A stretch of 47,390 bases of DNA from Lachnospiraceae bacterium UBA7225 (GCA_002473385.1 DKTR01000092.1:1-47390), one strand, 5' to 3'; positions 1 to 8,077 are shown, counted from the first letter of the stretch. Made by a program: numbers and translations. Notes: generated by a model not told the origin, from the letters alone.

Positions 1-68
1 TGATATCTTATGTTTGCAAGATCATATAACCATATTTTTATGCTCTTTTTGTATTAGGGAGGAATATT

Positions 69-944
69 GTGAAATACACCAAAGACTTACTTAAAAATGC
101 GTCCGGACCAATTGCTTATGGTCTTACAAATGATTATATGTTTCGTGCTGTCCTTCAGCGCAGCAACGAAACTCTTAAACGACTACTTTCTGCTCTATTG
201 ATAACACCTTATGAAAATATAGCATCCTGCGAAATTACCAATCCGATTGTGCTTGGTGAATCCATTGATGACAAAACATGTATCATGGATGTTCGTGTCA
301 TGCTTAATAACAATCGGCTAATTAATTTGGAAATGCAAATGGGACATCTGGATAACTGGTGCAATCGCGCTCTGTTCTACCTTTGCAGACTATTTTGTAA
401 TATCCGTAACGGACAAGACTACAGTAAAATTCTGCCTGCCATGCATATAGGAATCCTTTCGGAATCCCCATTTAATGACATGGACGAATTTTATAGCGAA
501 TACCTGTTAACAAACACAAAGCATCCCCACATTTTCAGTAGAAATTTCTCTTTGCGTATGTTAAACTTAAATCAGCTTGATCACATACCAGAGAAAGAGC
601 GCACATCAGAGCTATGTCTCTGGGCACGCCTTTTTAAAGCCAGAACGTGGGAGGATATTCGTATGCTAACTAACGAAAACAAATCTCTTAAAGAGGCCGC
701 AAACCATTTGCGCGTACTTTCCGAAGAAGAAAAAATACAGATACAGTGTGAAGGGAGAGAACGCTATTTTATGGATATGAGCTGCTCCAGAAATGAAGGT
801 ATAGCTGAAGGTATGAAAAAAGGCATGGAAACCGCGATGAAGCTTTCTCTGCGTCTTGTCGAAGATAATCGGATAGAAGACTTTAAACGGGCAGCCTGCG
901 ATCCGGATTTCCAGAAAATTCTTATGAGTGAATATGGTATTTAA
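69..944 (+). CDS. Rpn/PD-(D/E)XK nuclease family protein
   Basis: The 291-residue protein resembles the Rpn (recombination-promoting nuclease, formerly transposase_31) group of PD-(D/E)XK nucleases. The family opening NDYMFRAVL is near residue 21. The acidic nuclease core is seen as DVRVM followed by NLEMQM (the E-x-Q element) near residues 74-91, and aromatic-rich helices follow. Rpn proteins cut DNA and promote RecA-independent recombination; many are present in several copies and have been linked to phage defence. Start: GTG at 69 with an AGGGAGGA ribosome binding site at 56-63. The gene stands alone on the + strand, facing the integrase-like gene. No terminal inverted repeats or second transposase gene are visible, so it is not a mobile element in itself. 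The family call is good; the biological role is inferred. Confidence 0.8.
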   Translation: MKYTKDLLKNASGPIAYGLTNDYMFRAVLQRSNETLKRLLSALLITPYENIASCEITNPIVLGESIDDKTCIMDVRVMLNNNRLINLEMQMGHLDNWCNRALFYLCRLFCNIRNGQDYSKILPAMHIGILSESPFNDMDEFYSEYLLTNTKHPHIFSRNFSLRMLNLNQLDHIPEKERTSELCLWARLFKARTWEDIRMLTNENKSLKEAANHLRVLSEEEKIQIQCEGRERYFMDMSCSRNEGIAEGMKKGMETAMKLSLRLVEDNRIEDFKRAACDPDFQKILMSEYGI

Positions 945-1005
945 GCATAAAAATTATTGTCTTCCACAAACTGCCTTTCAAAACTGACTGTGGACAGTAA
1001 CAGAC

Positions 1006-1058
1006 ACAGCCTCATGCTTTCGCGGCATCTCCAAGACCCACACGAACCATGAGGCTGT
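1006..1058. repeat. 11-bp perfect inverted repeat between convergent genes
   Basis: ACAGCCTCATG at 1006-1016 is exactly complementary to 1048-1058, with a 31-nt spacer. The spacer can pair further (CGCG/TTCG segments). It lies in the 131-bp gap between the nuclease gene and the convergent recombinase-like gene. There is no clear T-run on either side, so it is a weak candidate for an intrinsic terminator; a protein or recombinase site is equally possible. Confidence 0.5.
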
Positions 1059-1075
1059 ATATAATCAGTTCATTT

Positions 1076-1813
1076 TTATTTCGTACTCTTAAAGTTCTCA
1101 ACGAGCTGCTCTACCTCTGTAAGCAGGCAATCCAGCTTTCCATAAAAAGCATCATTGTTTGTCGGATTATCCAGCTCCGCCTCCAGCTTTTTGAACAGAT
1201 CTACAATTGCTTTCATACGTTTCTTTCCGTTTCCATCTTTGTAAAGCAGATAACGGCTTCTCTCATTCTCTTCCGGTGTCATCTTTTTCAGCACCACTTC
1301 TACATTGGGCTTTTCACCGATATAACGGTAGGTGATGGACGGTGACGCATGATTGAGAAGATTCTGCAGATAATAAATATCATTTGTACTCTTATAATAT
1401 CTCCATGCAAAGGTCTTGCGCATAGTCTGCGCACCAATAGAATTCAGCCCCATCTCTTTTCCAACACTCTTAAACACACGGTATGCCTGTTCTCTGGAAA
1501 GCGCTGCGGAAGAGCTTGCGTGCCCCTGGATCAGATATGCGTCCGGATCTTTGCCTTCTGTATAATTATTGATAATCTCCTTCAGTTCCTTCGGAATCGT
1601 AAAGGTGCGCTTAATATTCTTTGTTCCGATTGATGCTTCAATCTTATCCTTACCGCGGATGTCCTTATTTTTAAACTTCAGAATTTCCTGGAGCTGCATG
1701 CCTGTCCCTACGCCTATTTCAAACAAAATATAATATTTGTCATCGACCTCACGCAGTGCCTCTTTAAATTTCTTCAGTGTTTCTTCATCTTTAATCGGTG
1801 ATACCCAATTCAT
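1076..1813 (-). CDS. Tyrosine recombinase-like protein lacking two catalytic residues
   Basis: A 245-residue protein of the tyrosine recombinase/integrase catalytic fold. The nucleophile region TYRYIG (Tyr164), the His of LNHASPS (His155), Arg132 of QTMRKTF and lysines in TKNIKRT (65-68) are present. The first catalytic arginine, normally in TGLRxxE, is Gln40 (TGMQLQE), and the His of HxxR is Gln129. There is almost no N-terminal core-binding domain, and the C-terminal 75 residues are a charged helical tail. Start: ATG at 1813 with GGGAGG 8 nt upstream; a longer reading from 1843 would place that site inside the gene. With Arg-I lost, strand exchange is doubtful, so it may be a DNA-binding relic or regulator. 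No att sites or phage genes are nearby. Fold call firm, activity uncertain. Confidence 0.75.
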   Translation of the reverse strand: MNWVSPIKDEETLKKFKEALREVDDKYYILFEIGVGTGMQLQEILKFKNKDIRGKDKIEASIGTKNIKRTFTIPKELKEIINNYTEGKDPDAYLIQGHASSSAALSREQAYRVFKSVGKEMGLNSIGAQTMRKTFAWRYYKSTNDIYYLQNLLNHASPSITYRYIGEKPNVEVVLKKMTPEENERSRYLLYKDGNGKKRMKAIVDLFKKLEAELDNPTNNDAFYGKLDCLLTEVEQLVENFKSTK

Positions 1814-1865
1814 GTGTTTTCCTCCCTTATTATAATTATTCATAAAGCTTTTATGCTTCGTTTAA

Positions 1866-3665
1866 CTAATCCAGCAGTTTTCCATCTTCCTCCAGCGGAA
1901 CCTCAATATACTCATCCTCCGGCTCCTCAAAAGAGCCCCCCTGTTCTTTCTTACCGGAAGTCTCCTGCGGCACCTCCTGCGTCTCGCCGTCATTTTCCTC
2001 GTCAAGATAAAATTCCGATATATTTTCCAGATCCTCCAGTTCTTTTTCCTGACGGCGGCATTTCTCCTTTTCTTCCTCCAGCTGCTGCCTTAGCTGCGCT
2101 TCCCGGAGCTCCGCTTCTACCTGGGCTGCGGATTTCCGCTCAATCTCTTCCTCAAGCTGCCTCCGGATCTGCATCTCTTCTTCACGCAGCTCCATCATTC
2201 TCATATATTTCCGCTTGCGGTTTACAGAAACCAGCAAAAGCGGCACAAAAATCAGCAGAAGAATTGCCCCGATAATACAGGCAACCACCGTATTTTCCTC
2301 AATGAAAGCATCCATTTTTCCGTAAAGCATCAGCGCACCGCCGGTGATTGTTCCCAGAATACCGCTGGCGACAGCAGCAGCACCGCCGGATTTGGCAACG
2401 GGTTCCGTCTCAGCGACAGTCTCCGTCTGCACCTCAGTAGGCGCCTCTGTTTCCCACTGCCCGGTATACGTAAATGATGTGCTTCCAAGAACCTGTCCCT
2501 GGTAGGAGTACGATAACGTCCGGGTGCCAAAATCCATGGTCTTTTTCAGCGCAGATGCCTCCACACCTGCCGGAAGCGTGACCTTCGTCTCTGCAGCCAT
2601 TTCAAACGGCTCTGCAGAAAAATCCGCCTGCCTTATCCTCTCGAGCTCGGCATCATCCTCAATACCGTTAATCTCCAGATCCGCACTGTTTGTATTGGCA
2701 ATCTGCTCATCATGGAAATTGGCAAAGCCATAGTCGAGCAGCACCTTCGTATCATCATATGATACATATTGTCCGGGGCACCGCAATACCACGCTGATAA
2801 TCGTCATTCCATTGCGCTCTGCCGCTGTAACCAGCGTATTCCACGCCTCATCGGTATATCCATTTTTTCCGCCGATACAGCCGTCGTACAGCATCCCCTC
2901 TTCGGAAATCATTTTGTGATGATTGATAAAATACCGTACCTCATCTACCAGATTCGTTTCCGGAAAATTGTACTCCACCGTACCGATAATCTCACGGAAT
3001 TTTTCATTTTTCAGCGCCTCCTGCATAATCAGCGCCATATCCTTTGCACAGACATAATGATTCTCGTCGTACAGTCCATGTACATTTACAAAATGTGTAT
3101 TTGTACAGCCAAGTTCCTTCGCTCTATCATTCATCATACCAACAAAGGTATCGATATCACCGCCGATATGCTCCGCCACCGCATTGGAAATCTCATTTGC
3201 CGAAGCAAGCATAATTCCATACAGGCACTGCTCCAGTGTCAGCTCTTCCCCGGCGGTAAGCCCAAGATGCGAACTTCCGAACTCAATACTGTAAACTGCA
3301 TTCTCAGAAAACGTGACAACATCACTTAAATTTCCCTTCTCTAATGCAATAAGTGTTGTCATTATTTTTGTGATGCTTGCCGGATACTCCTGCTTCTCAA
3401 TGCTTTTCGCATAAAGAACTGCTCCGGTATCGGCATCCATCAGTATGGCAGTCTCCGCATTCACAGGATCTCCCTGCGGCCAGTCCTGGATATTATTTGA
3501 CTGAATTTCTTCATAATAAGCCGCCAGATGCTCTGTCTCCGGTTCTGTTTCCTCCGCGTATTCCTCCCCAGAATTATCCTCCGCAAAGCTTTGCAGCGGA
3601 AACATGGCGGATGTGAGCAGCATCGACAAAACAAGCGACAAGAAAAATTTTCCCTTTTTCATCAT
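1866..3665 (-). CDS. D-alanyl-D-alanine carboxypeptidase with membrane anchor and cytoplasmic coiled coil
   Basis: This 599-residue serine peptidase of the S11 (PBP5/DacF) family trims the terminal D-Ala of peptidoglycan stem peptides outside the cell. A signal peptide ends near residue 28 (QSFAED). The SxxK motif is SITK (97-100), SxN is SAN (155-157), and the third motif is KNG (267-269) where KTG is usual. A PBP5-like beta domain follows to about 405, then a Thr/Glu-rich linker, a hydrophobic segment (roughly 459-482), a KRK stop-transfer signal and a Glu/Gln/Arg-rich coiled coil (about 485-548) ending in an acidic tail. Usual family members are 370-450 residues and end in an amphipathic anchor, so the last 120 residues are extra. 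The start is the first of two adjacent ATGs; a sigma-A-like promoter lies just upstream. It appears monocistronic. Confidence 0.88.
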   Translation of the reverse strand: MMKKGKFFLSLVLSMLLTSAMFPLQSFAEDNSGEEYAEETEPETEHLAAYYEEIQSNNIQDWPQGDPVNAETAILMDADTGAVLYAKSIEKQEYPASITKIMTTLIALEKGNLSDVVTFSENAVYSIEFGSSHLGLTAGEELTLEQCLYGIMLASANEISNAVAEHIGGDIDTFVGMMNDRAKELGCTNTHFVNVHGLYDENHYVCAKDMALIMQEALKNEKFREIIGTVEYNFPETNLVDEVRYFINHHKMISEEGMLYDGCIGGKNGYTDEAWNTLVTAAERNGMTIISVVLRCPGQYVSYDDTKVLLDYGFANFHDEQIANTNSADLEINGIEDDAELERIRQADFSAEPFEMAAETKVTLPAGVEASALKKTMDFGTRTLSYSYQGQVLGSTSFTYTGQWETEAPTEVQTETVAETEPVAKSGGAAAVASGILGTITGGALMLYGKMDAFIEENTVVACIIGAILLLIFVPLLLVSVNRKRKYMRMMELREEEMQIRRQLEEEIERKSAAQVEAELREAQLRQQLEEEKEKCRRQEKELEDLENISEFYLDEENDGETQEVPQETSGKKEQGGSFEEPEDEYIEVPLEEDGKLLD

Positions 3666-3704
3666 TTATCTCCCAGATTCGCATTTTCAAAAATTACATC
3701 ACAT

Positions 3705-3733
3705 ATTATAACAAATCTTTTTTCATTTTACAA
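3705..3733 (-). promoter_or_regulatory. Sigma-A-like promoter of the carboxypeptidase gene
   Basis: On the - strand, TTGTAA (3728-3733) and TATAAT (3705-3710) are separated by exactly 17 bp. The -10 box is perfect and lies about 40 bp before the start codon. No operator-like repeat overlaps it. Confidence 0.65.
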
Positions 3734-3913
3734 GGACAAATTTCTATATTCCTGAAAAATTTCTATATGCCCGAAAAAATATTTTTCTCACATACAGACA
3801 CATACAGCAGCCTGTTCCTGATGGTTGCGGTTTTTCCCGGATTGTGCTATATTTACGTATAGATAACATTTTGTAACCGCCAGTAAAAGGCGCTTTTGAT
3901 ATGGAGGCAGACT

Positions 3914-4702
3914 ATGATAGAAAAATGGAAGGTTACCGTTCCGGTGCTTACCGGAAATGAAGAAAGAAACGCTTATATTTACCTGCCGGAATCCTATTAC
4001 AACGGCAATGAAGACACTCATTATCCGGTCTTATATATGTTTGACGGACACAACGTCTTTTTTGATTCCGATGCCACCTACGGAAAAAGCTGGGGCATGA
4101 AGGAATATATGGAATCGACCGGCACCCAGATGATTATCGTCGCCGTAGAATGCAACCACAGCCCTGACCACGGGCGTCTGAAAGAATATTCACCCTATAA
4201 TTTCTCTGATCCGGCCTATGGAAAGATTACCGGATACGGCGATCAGACGATGGAATGGATGATACATACCTTCAAACAGGACATTGACCGCCGGTTCCGC
4301 ACGCTGCCGGACCGTGACCACACCTACATTGCAGGAAGTTCAATGGGCGGACTGATGAGTCTCTATGCCGTCATGGAATATAACCAGACCTTTTCGCGCG
4401 CAGCCGCGCTCTCACCGTCTGTCTGGGTAGCCCCGGGCAAACTGGAAAAGCTCATCCGCGGGGCGCAGCTCCTTCCGGATACCATTGTCTACATGGATTA
4501 TGGCGAACACGAAATGAAAATGCATCCCGGCATGGACCGTTATTTTAAAAATATTGCCGCCCGCCTGCTCGAACGTTCCGTATTGCTTGTGAGCCGTATC
4601 GTTCCGGGCGGGACTCACTGTGAGGCCTGCTGGGAAAAACAGATCCCGTTTTTTATGAACACCATCACATATCCCGAAACCAGCAGGGAAGGGCAGGAAT
4701 AA
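3914..4702 (+). CDS. Putative alpha/beta-hydrolase esterase (esterase D-like), first gene of the ATP-grasp operon
   Basis: A 262-residue protein of the putative esterase (Esterase D/enterochelin esterase-like) family. The nucleophile elbow is GSSMG with Ser143 in GSSMGGLMSLYA; an oxyanion-type strand is YMFDGHNVFF (41-50) and the likely catalytic His lies in GGTHCEACW near residue 240. There is no signal peptide, so it is cytoplasmic. Start: ATG at 3914, 6 nt after GGAGG (3903-3907); an in-frame TTG at 3896 is ignored. The stop is followed at once by the ATG of the second esterase, so translation is probably coupled. It probably hydrolyses an ester, thioester or amide made by the ATP-grasp enzyme encoded downstream. 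The substrate is unknown. Confidence 0.8.
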   Translation: MIEKWKVTVPVLTGNEERNAYIYLPESYYNGNEDTHYPVLYMFDGHNVFFDSDATYGKSWGMKEYMESTGTQMIIVAVECNHSPDHGRLKEYSPYNFSDPAYGKITGYGDQTMEWMIHTFKQDIDRRFRTLPDRDHTYIAGSSMGGLMSLYAVMEYNQTFSRAAALSPSVWVAPGKLEKLIRGAQLLPDTIVYMDYGEHEMKMHPGMDRYFKNIAARLLERSVLLVSRIVPGGTHCEACWEKQIPFFMNTITYPETSREGQE

Positions 4703-5464
4703 ATGGAAATCCAGTATTATAAGCAATACAGTCACAAATTAAACCGTGATATGGAATGGAAGGTCTATGGCCACGGCGGACGCCCCGTTCTTTTTATTCC
4801 CTGCCAGGACGGACGTTTTTTTGACTTTGAAAATTTTAAGATGATGGATGTCTGGGCCCCATGGATCGACGCAGGTCAGGTAATGGTCTTCTCCATTGAT
4901 ACCATCGACGCGGAGACCTGGTCCAACAGTCAGGGCGACCCCCGTTGGCGCATCTGCCGTCACGAGCAATGGATAGCTTATATCACTGACGAGATGGTTC
5001 CCTTCATGCGCAGCATGGTAAATAAACGCAACGGCTGGACTGGCTATCCCGATATTATTGTTTTTGGCTGCAGCCTCGGTGCCACCCATGCAGCCAATCT
5101 CTATTTCCGCCGCCCCGACCTCTTTGACGGGCTGCTCGCATTAAGCGGCATTTATTCCGCCGGATACGGCTTTGGCTCTTATATGGATGATCTGGTTTAC
5201 CAGAATTCACCGGTTCATTATCTCGCGGATATGCCTGCAGATCATCCCTACATTGCATTATATAATATGAAAAAAGCCATCCTCTGCGTCGGACAGGGTC
5301 CATGGGAGCTTCCTGACTCCACCCGCGGGCTGGACAACATTCTGAAAAGCAAAGGTATCGACGCCTGGGTGGACTACTGGGGATTTGACTGTTCTCATGA
5401 CTGGTACTGGTGGTACCGCCAGGTAGAGTACTTTGTACCGCACATATTACAATCTGCAATATGA
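4703..5464 (+). CDS. Second putative alpha/beta-hydrolase esterase
   Basis: A 253-residue alpha/beta-hydrolase. The nucleophile elbow is GCSLG with Ser124 (FGCSLGATHA), and the C-terminal His is probably in CSHDWYWWYRQ. It opens with a strand-rich region, RPVLFIPCQDGRFFDFEN, typical of the esterase-like proteins that accompany ATP-grasp genes. It is clearly different from the first esterase, so the pair is not a recent duplication. There is no signal peptide or membrane segment. The ATG follows the upstream stop with no gap, and the stop codon touches a palindromic repeat (5464-5516) separating it from the ATP-grasp gene. Its role is presumably joint with the neighbours; the substrate cannot be read from the sequence. 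Confidence 0.75.
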   Translation: MEIQYYKQYSHKLNRDMEWKVYGHGGRPVLFIPCQDGRFFDFENFKMMDVWAPWIDAGQVMVFSIDTIDAETWSNSQGDPRWRICRHEQWIAYITDEMVPFMRSMVNKRNGWTGYPDIIVFGCSLGATHAANLYFRRPDLFDGLLALSGIYSAGYGFGSYMDDLVYQNSPVHYLADMPADHPYIALYNMKKAILCVGQGPWELPDSTRGLDNILKSKGIDAWVDYWGFDCSHDWYWWYRQVEYFVPHILQSAI

Positions 5465-5516
5465 TGAGCCAGGGGATAAATGGACCGATGTCAGACTCAT
5501 TTGCCTGGCAGCTCAT
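5464..5516 (+). repeat. Palindromic intergenic repeat, copy A
   Basis: The left arm ATGAGCCAGGGGATAAAT (5464-5481) and the right arm at 5496-5516, containing CTCATTTGCC and GCTCAT, can pair as a bulged stem. The same two arms occur at 36243-36316 on the - strand with a different, longer centre, and a left arm alone at 30294-30311. The repeat begins at the last base of a stop codon, so it will be transcribed as an mRNA hairpin. Confidence 0.6.
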
Positions 5517-5547
5517 AGGATTACAAAAATGAGGGGGAACACATATT

Positions 5548-6744
5548 ATGAAAAACTTTATTTTTATTTCACCAAACTTTCCGGCAAACTACTGGATGTT
5601 TTGCCGTGAATTGAAAAAGAACGGGCTGAATGTGCTCGGTATAGGCGACCAGCCCTATAATGAACTGACGACCGACCTGAAAGACAGTCTGAACGAATAT
5701 TACAAGGTAAGCAGCCTGGAAAATGATGACGAGGTGTACCGCGCCGTTGCTTTCCTCATTTACAAGCACGGGCGCATCGACTGGCTGGAATCGAACAACG
5801 AATACTGGCTGGAGCGCGATGCGAGGCTGCGCACTGATTTTAATATTACCAGCGGATTTCAGGCATCCGATATTCCTCACATAAAGTTTAAGTCACAGAT
5901 GAAGACGTATTACGCTGCCGCCGGCATTCCCACCGCGCGCTATCATATGGTAGATACGCTGGAAAACTGTCTGGGATTTGTCGCGCAGGTAAATTACCCG
6001 GTAGTGGCAAAGCCTGATAACGGTGTCGGCGCTTCCCACACCTTTAAGATTGAAAATGAAGAACAGATGAAGCAGTTCTTTGAGCTGAAGTGGCCGGATA
6101 CATCCTATATTATGGAAGAATTTGTGGATGGAGAGGTGAATTCCTATGATGCCATCATCGATTCCCAGGGGCAGCCGATGTTTGAAACCGGAAATATCAC
6201 GCCGATGTCCATTATGGATATCGTAAACAAAAACGACAATTCCATTTTTTACATCTTAAAGCATCTCCCGGACGATACACGCGAAGCCGGGCGCGCCACC
6301 GTAAAGAGCTTTGGCGTGAAAAGCCGTTTTGTGCATTTTGAATTTTTCCGCCTTCTCAAAGACCAGGAGGGTCTTGGCAAAAAGGGCGATCTGGTAGCTC
6401 TGGAGGTTAATATGCGTCCGAGCGGCGGTGTCACACCGGATATGATTGACTTTGCCCACAGCACCGATGTATACAAAATCTGGGCAGACATGATTGCCTT
6501 CGACCGTTCTACCATGCCGGTCGGCACACACGCCTACTGCGCATTTGCAGGCAGGCGCGACGGCAAGGACTTTGCTCTGAGCCATGCCAACATCGCGGAA
6601 AAATACAAGACAAATATTAAAATGATGGAGCGCATCCCCGACGTGCTCTCCGGCGCAATGGGCAACCAGATGTACGTTGCCGTGTTCCATTCCCGCAAAG
6701 AAATGGATGAATTCTATAACGACATTCTCAAATGTAATGAGTAA
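5548..6744 (+). CDS. ATP-grasp ligase of unknown product
   Basis: A 398-residue ATP-grasp enzyme similar in outline to carbamoyl-phosphate synthase large-chain domains. The N-terminal Rossmann-like part (1-105) is followed by the ATP-grasp core: NYPVVAKPDNGVGASH holds the nucleotide-binding lysine, YIMEEFVDGEVNSYDA the adenine-contacting strand, and ALEVNMRPSGG the metal-binding E-x-N. Such enzymes activate a carboxylate as acyl phosphate and join it to an amine, thiol or similar group. The start is the ATG at 5548 after a GAGGGGG site. The gene is third in an operon with two esterases, and no carrier protein, peptide precursor or exporter is nearby. The combination suggests synthesis by the ligase and editing or release by the hydrolases. 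The carboxylate and its partner are unknown. Confidence 0.8.
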   Translation: MKNFIFISPNFPANYWMFCRELKKNGLNVLGIGDQPYNELTTDLKDSLNEYYKVSSLENDDEVYRAVAFLIYKHGRIDWLESNNEYWLERDARLRTDFNITSGFQASDIPHIKFKSQMKTYYAAAGIPTARYHMVDTLENCLGFVAQVNYPVVAKPDNGVGASHTFKIENEEQMKQFFELKWPDTSYIMEEFVDGEVNSYDAIIDSQGQPMFETGNITPMSIMDIVNKNDNSIFYILKHLPDDTREAGRATVKSFGVKSRFVHFEFFRLLKDQEGLGKKGDLVALEVNMRPSGGVTPDMIDFAHSTDVYKIWADMIAFDRSTMPVGTHAYCAFAGRRDGKDFALSHANIAEKYKTNIKMMERIPDVLSGAMGNQMYVAVFHSRKEMDEFYNDILKCNE

Positions 6745-6752
6745 GCGCAGAG

Positions 6753-6775
6753 TGCCCCGCCTGTACGGCGGGGCA
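6753..6775 (+). terminator. Hairpin terminator after the ATP-grasp gene
   Basis: A 9-bp GC-rich stem, TGCCCCGCC (6753-6761) with its complement at 6767-6775 and a 5-nt loop, begins 9 bp after the stop codon. The following tract TTTGTAT is short, so it is a moderate intrinsic terminator. It may also serve the convergent phosphoesterase gene. Confidence 0.7.
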
Positions 6776-6804
6776 TTTGTATACCCACAGGCAGCATCGC
6801 CGGC

Positions 6805-7443
6805 TTATTTTCCCATTCCTGCAGGTAAAAGCTTTTTTCGCCGCGCCCGGTCACACGCAATCCACTCATCCAGAGTCAGCGGCGTATAATCGGAATACAT
6901 GCAAAAGCAGTTTATGAGATTGCACGGAACAGACCGGATACTGCCATCCTGTAATTCCCTTACCGTATTTTGTGTGATGTCACCAAACTGCTCCAACAGT
7001 CTCTGATCCGCCGTATCGTGCACATGCCCATGCAGCATATACACCAGCGGATTTCCTCCGGAATCCACCCGGTACTGCCCATTGTAGCACATAACCGGGT
7101 AGTGGCAGAGCACTACTTTACGTCTGCTGTCGTGCAGTTCCTCATATGGCTTGATCCATACAAAACGGTCAGCATTATATTTCTTATTTTTCAAAAACCG
7201 GTCGTGATTTCCCTGAATCAGAAACAATCGTCCATTCAGCTTTTCCAGAAGCTCATTCGTTTCCTCTGCTTTTCCCCAGGACAAATCCCCCAGGATGATC
7301 ACATCGTCATTTTTATGCACCTTATCATTCCACCGCTTCAGCATATACGCATTCATTTCCTCTGTATCAGCAAAGCCGCGATGATCCATCTTCGTATTCA
7401 GCGCTCCATGAAAAAAATGTGAATCCGCAATATAATATCTCAT
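6805..7443 (-). CDS. Calcineurin-like metallophosphoesterase
   Basis: A 212-residue cytoplasmic phosphoesterase of the calcineurin-like fold. All metal-binding signatures are present in order: DSHFFH (7-12, the D-x-H), GDLSWG, GNHDR, CHYPV and GHVHD. Enzymes of this size act on phosphodiester or phosphomonoester substrates; the natural substrate cannot be told. Start: ATG at 7443 after GGGGGATG. It is a single gene with its own sigma-A-like promoter at 7517-7545, converging on the ATP-grasp operon. Confidence 0.85.
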   Translation of the reverse strand: MRYYIADSHFFHGALNTKMDHRGFADTEEMNAYMLKRWNDKVHKNDDVIILGDLSWGKAEETNELLEKLNGRLFLIQGNHDRFLKNKKYNADRFVWIKPYEELHDSRRKVVLCHYPVMCYNGQYRVDSGGNPLVYMLHGHVHDTADQRLLEQFGDITQNTVRELQDGSIRSVPCNLINCFCMYSDYTPLTLDEWIACDRARRKKLLPAGMGK

Positions 7444-7516
7444 AGCATCCCCCGGTTATCCAAAACACTCTCTGTCACAAAAATCAAATATGATTCTAAT
7501 TAACAAAATCCTGTTC

Positions 7517-7545
7517 AGTATAACATATTTTCAGAGATATGAAAA
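7517..7545 (-). promoter_or_regulatory. Probable promoter of the metallophosphoesterase gene
   Basis: On the - strand, TATACT (7517-7522) lies 17 bp from TTTTCA (7540-7545). The -35 box is half of a short inverted repeat, TTTTCA-6-TGAAAA, which could be an operator. The remainder of the 271-bp gap 7444-7714 contains only the terminator of the AraC-type gene. Confidence 0.5.
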
Positions 7546-7666
7546 CAACCGCAGCCATTCTTGTAAAAATCGGATTGCTGAATTATGATTTCCTTCCGCA
7601 GAGTGATATTGTCAGCAAATGTGCCGGTCTCCAAAAAGCGGTGTCTTGTGAAACAAAAATAAATAA

Positions 7667-7707
7667 ACCCCCAGAGCATTGCCGGCGTACCGCAATGATT
7701 TGGGGGT
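7667..7707 (-). terminator. Intrinsic terminator of the mgl-GH3-GH42-AraC operon
   Basis: A long stem pairs ACCCCCA plus GCATTGC (7667-7682) with 7691-7707, interrupted by a small internal mismatch, with a loop rich in GC. On the - strand it is followed by a T-rich run (TTTATTTATTTTTG). It starts 8 bp beyond the AraC stop and marks the end of the large - strand sugar operon. Confidence 0.85.
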
Positions 7708-7714
7708 ATCTGTT

Positions 7715-8077
7715 TCAGATGGACTTATTTCCCACTGTCCTTCTATATTCCCGTGGTGCCATTCCATTTGCACTGCGGAACACTTTTGCAAAATAGCTGC
7801 TACTGCCAAAGCCGCACTCCATTGCGATTTCTGTTACGGATTTTTCCGTCTCACGCAGCATGACCTGCGCCCTTTGCAGCCGATATTTTGTCACATACAA
7901 AGACGGGGATATGCCCATCAGGCGTTTAAAAAGCCGGTAACACTCCCGCTTGCTGATTTTTCCCGCGTGTGCCAGATCCGCCACGCCAATTTTTTCATGA
8001 AAACTTTTCTGAATATATTCTGTGACCTGCTGCAGACAGAAAATATCTGCAGCAGTTCTCTCGTCGTTTTTATGCAT
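7715..8077 (-). CDS. Stand-alone AraC-type DNA-binding domain protein
   Basis: Only 120 residues, comprising essentially the two helix-turn-helix motifs of the AraC/XylS family (IGVADLAHAGKISKRECYRLF and VTEIAMECGFGSSSYFAKVF) and the closing P-x-x-Y-R signature. Ordinary AraC regulators have a further 150-200 residue sensing domain, which is absent, and no remnant can exist upstream because the region is inside the GH42 gene. The ATG at 8077 overlaps the GH42 stop (TAA, 8070-8072) by 8 bp, so it is translationally coupled and co-expressed with the sugar genes. It may modulate this operon, either as a dimer with another subunit or by competing with the YesN-like regulator. It has a strong terminator behind it. 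Family call firm; role inferred. Confidence 0.82.
   Translation of the reverse strand: MHKNDERTAADIFCLQQVTEYIQKSFHEKIGVADLAHAGKISKRECYRLFKRLMGISPSLYVTKYRLQRAQVMLRETEKSVTEIAMECGFGSSSYFAKVFRSANGMAPREYRRTVGNKSI

Noticed and set aside
69..944. Insertion sequence built around the Rpn gene (older annotation as transposase).
   Set aside because: No flanking inverted repeats or target duplications are visible, and the family is a nuclease, not a DDE transposase.
1006..1058. Inverted repeat as an invertible promoter or att site of the neighbouring recombinase.
   Set aside because: Only one inverted repeat pair is seen with no promoter between the arms, and the recombinase seems to lack key catalytic residues.
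1814..2275. Long open frame on the + strand over the end of the carboxypeptidase gene.
   Set aside because: It is antisense to a clear coding region, is Pro/Ala/Ser-rich without motifs, and has no ribosome binding site.
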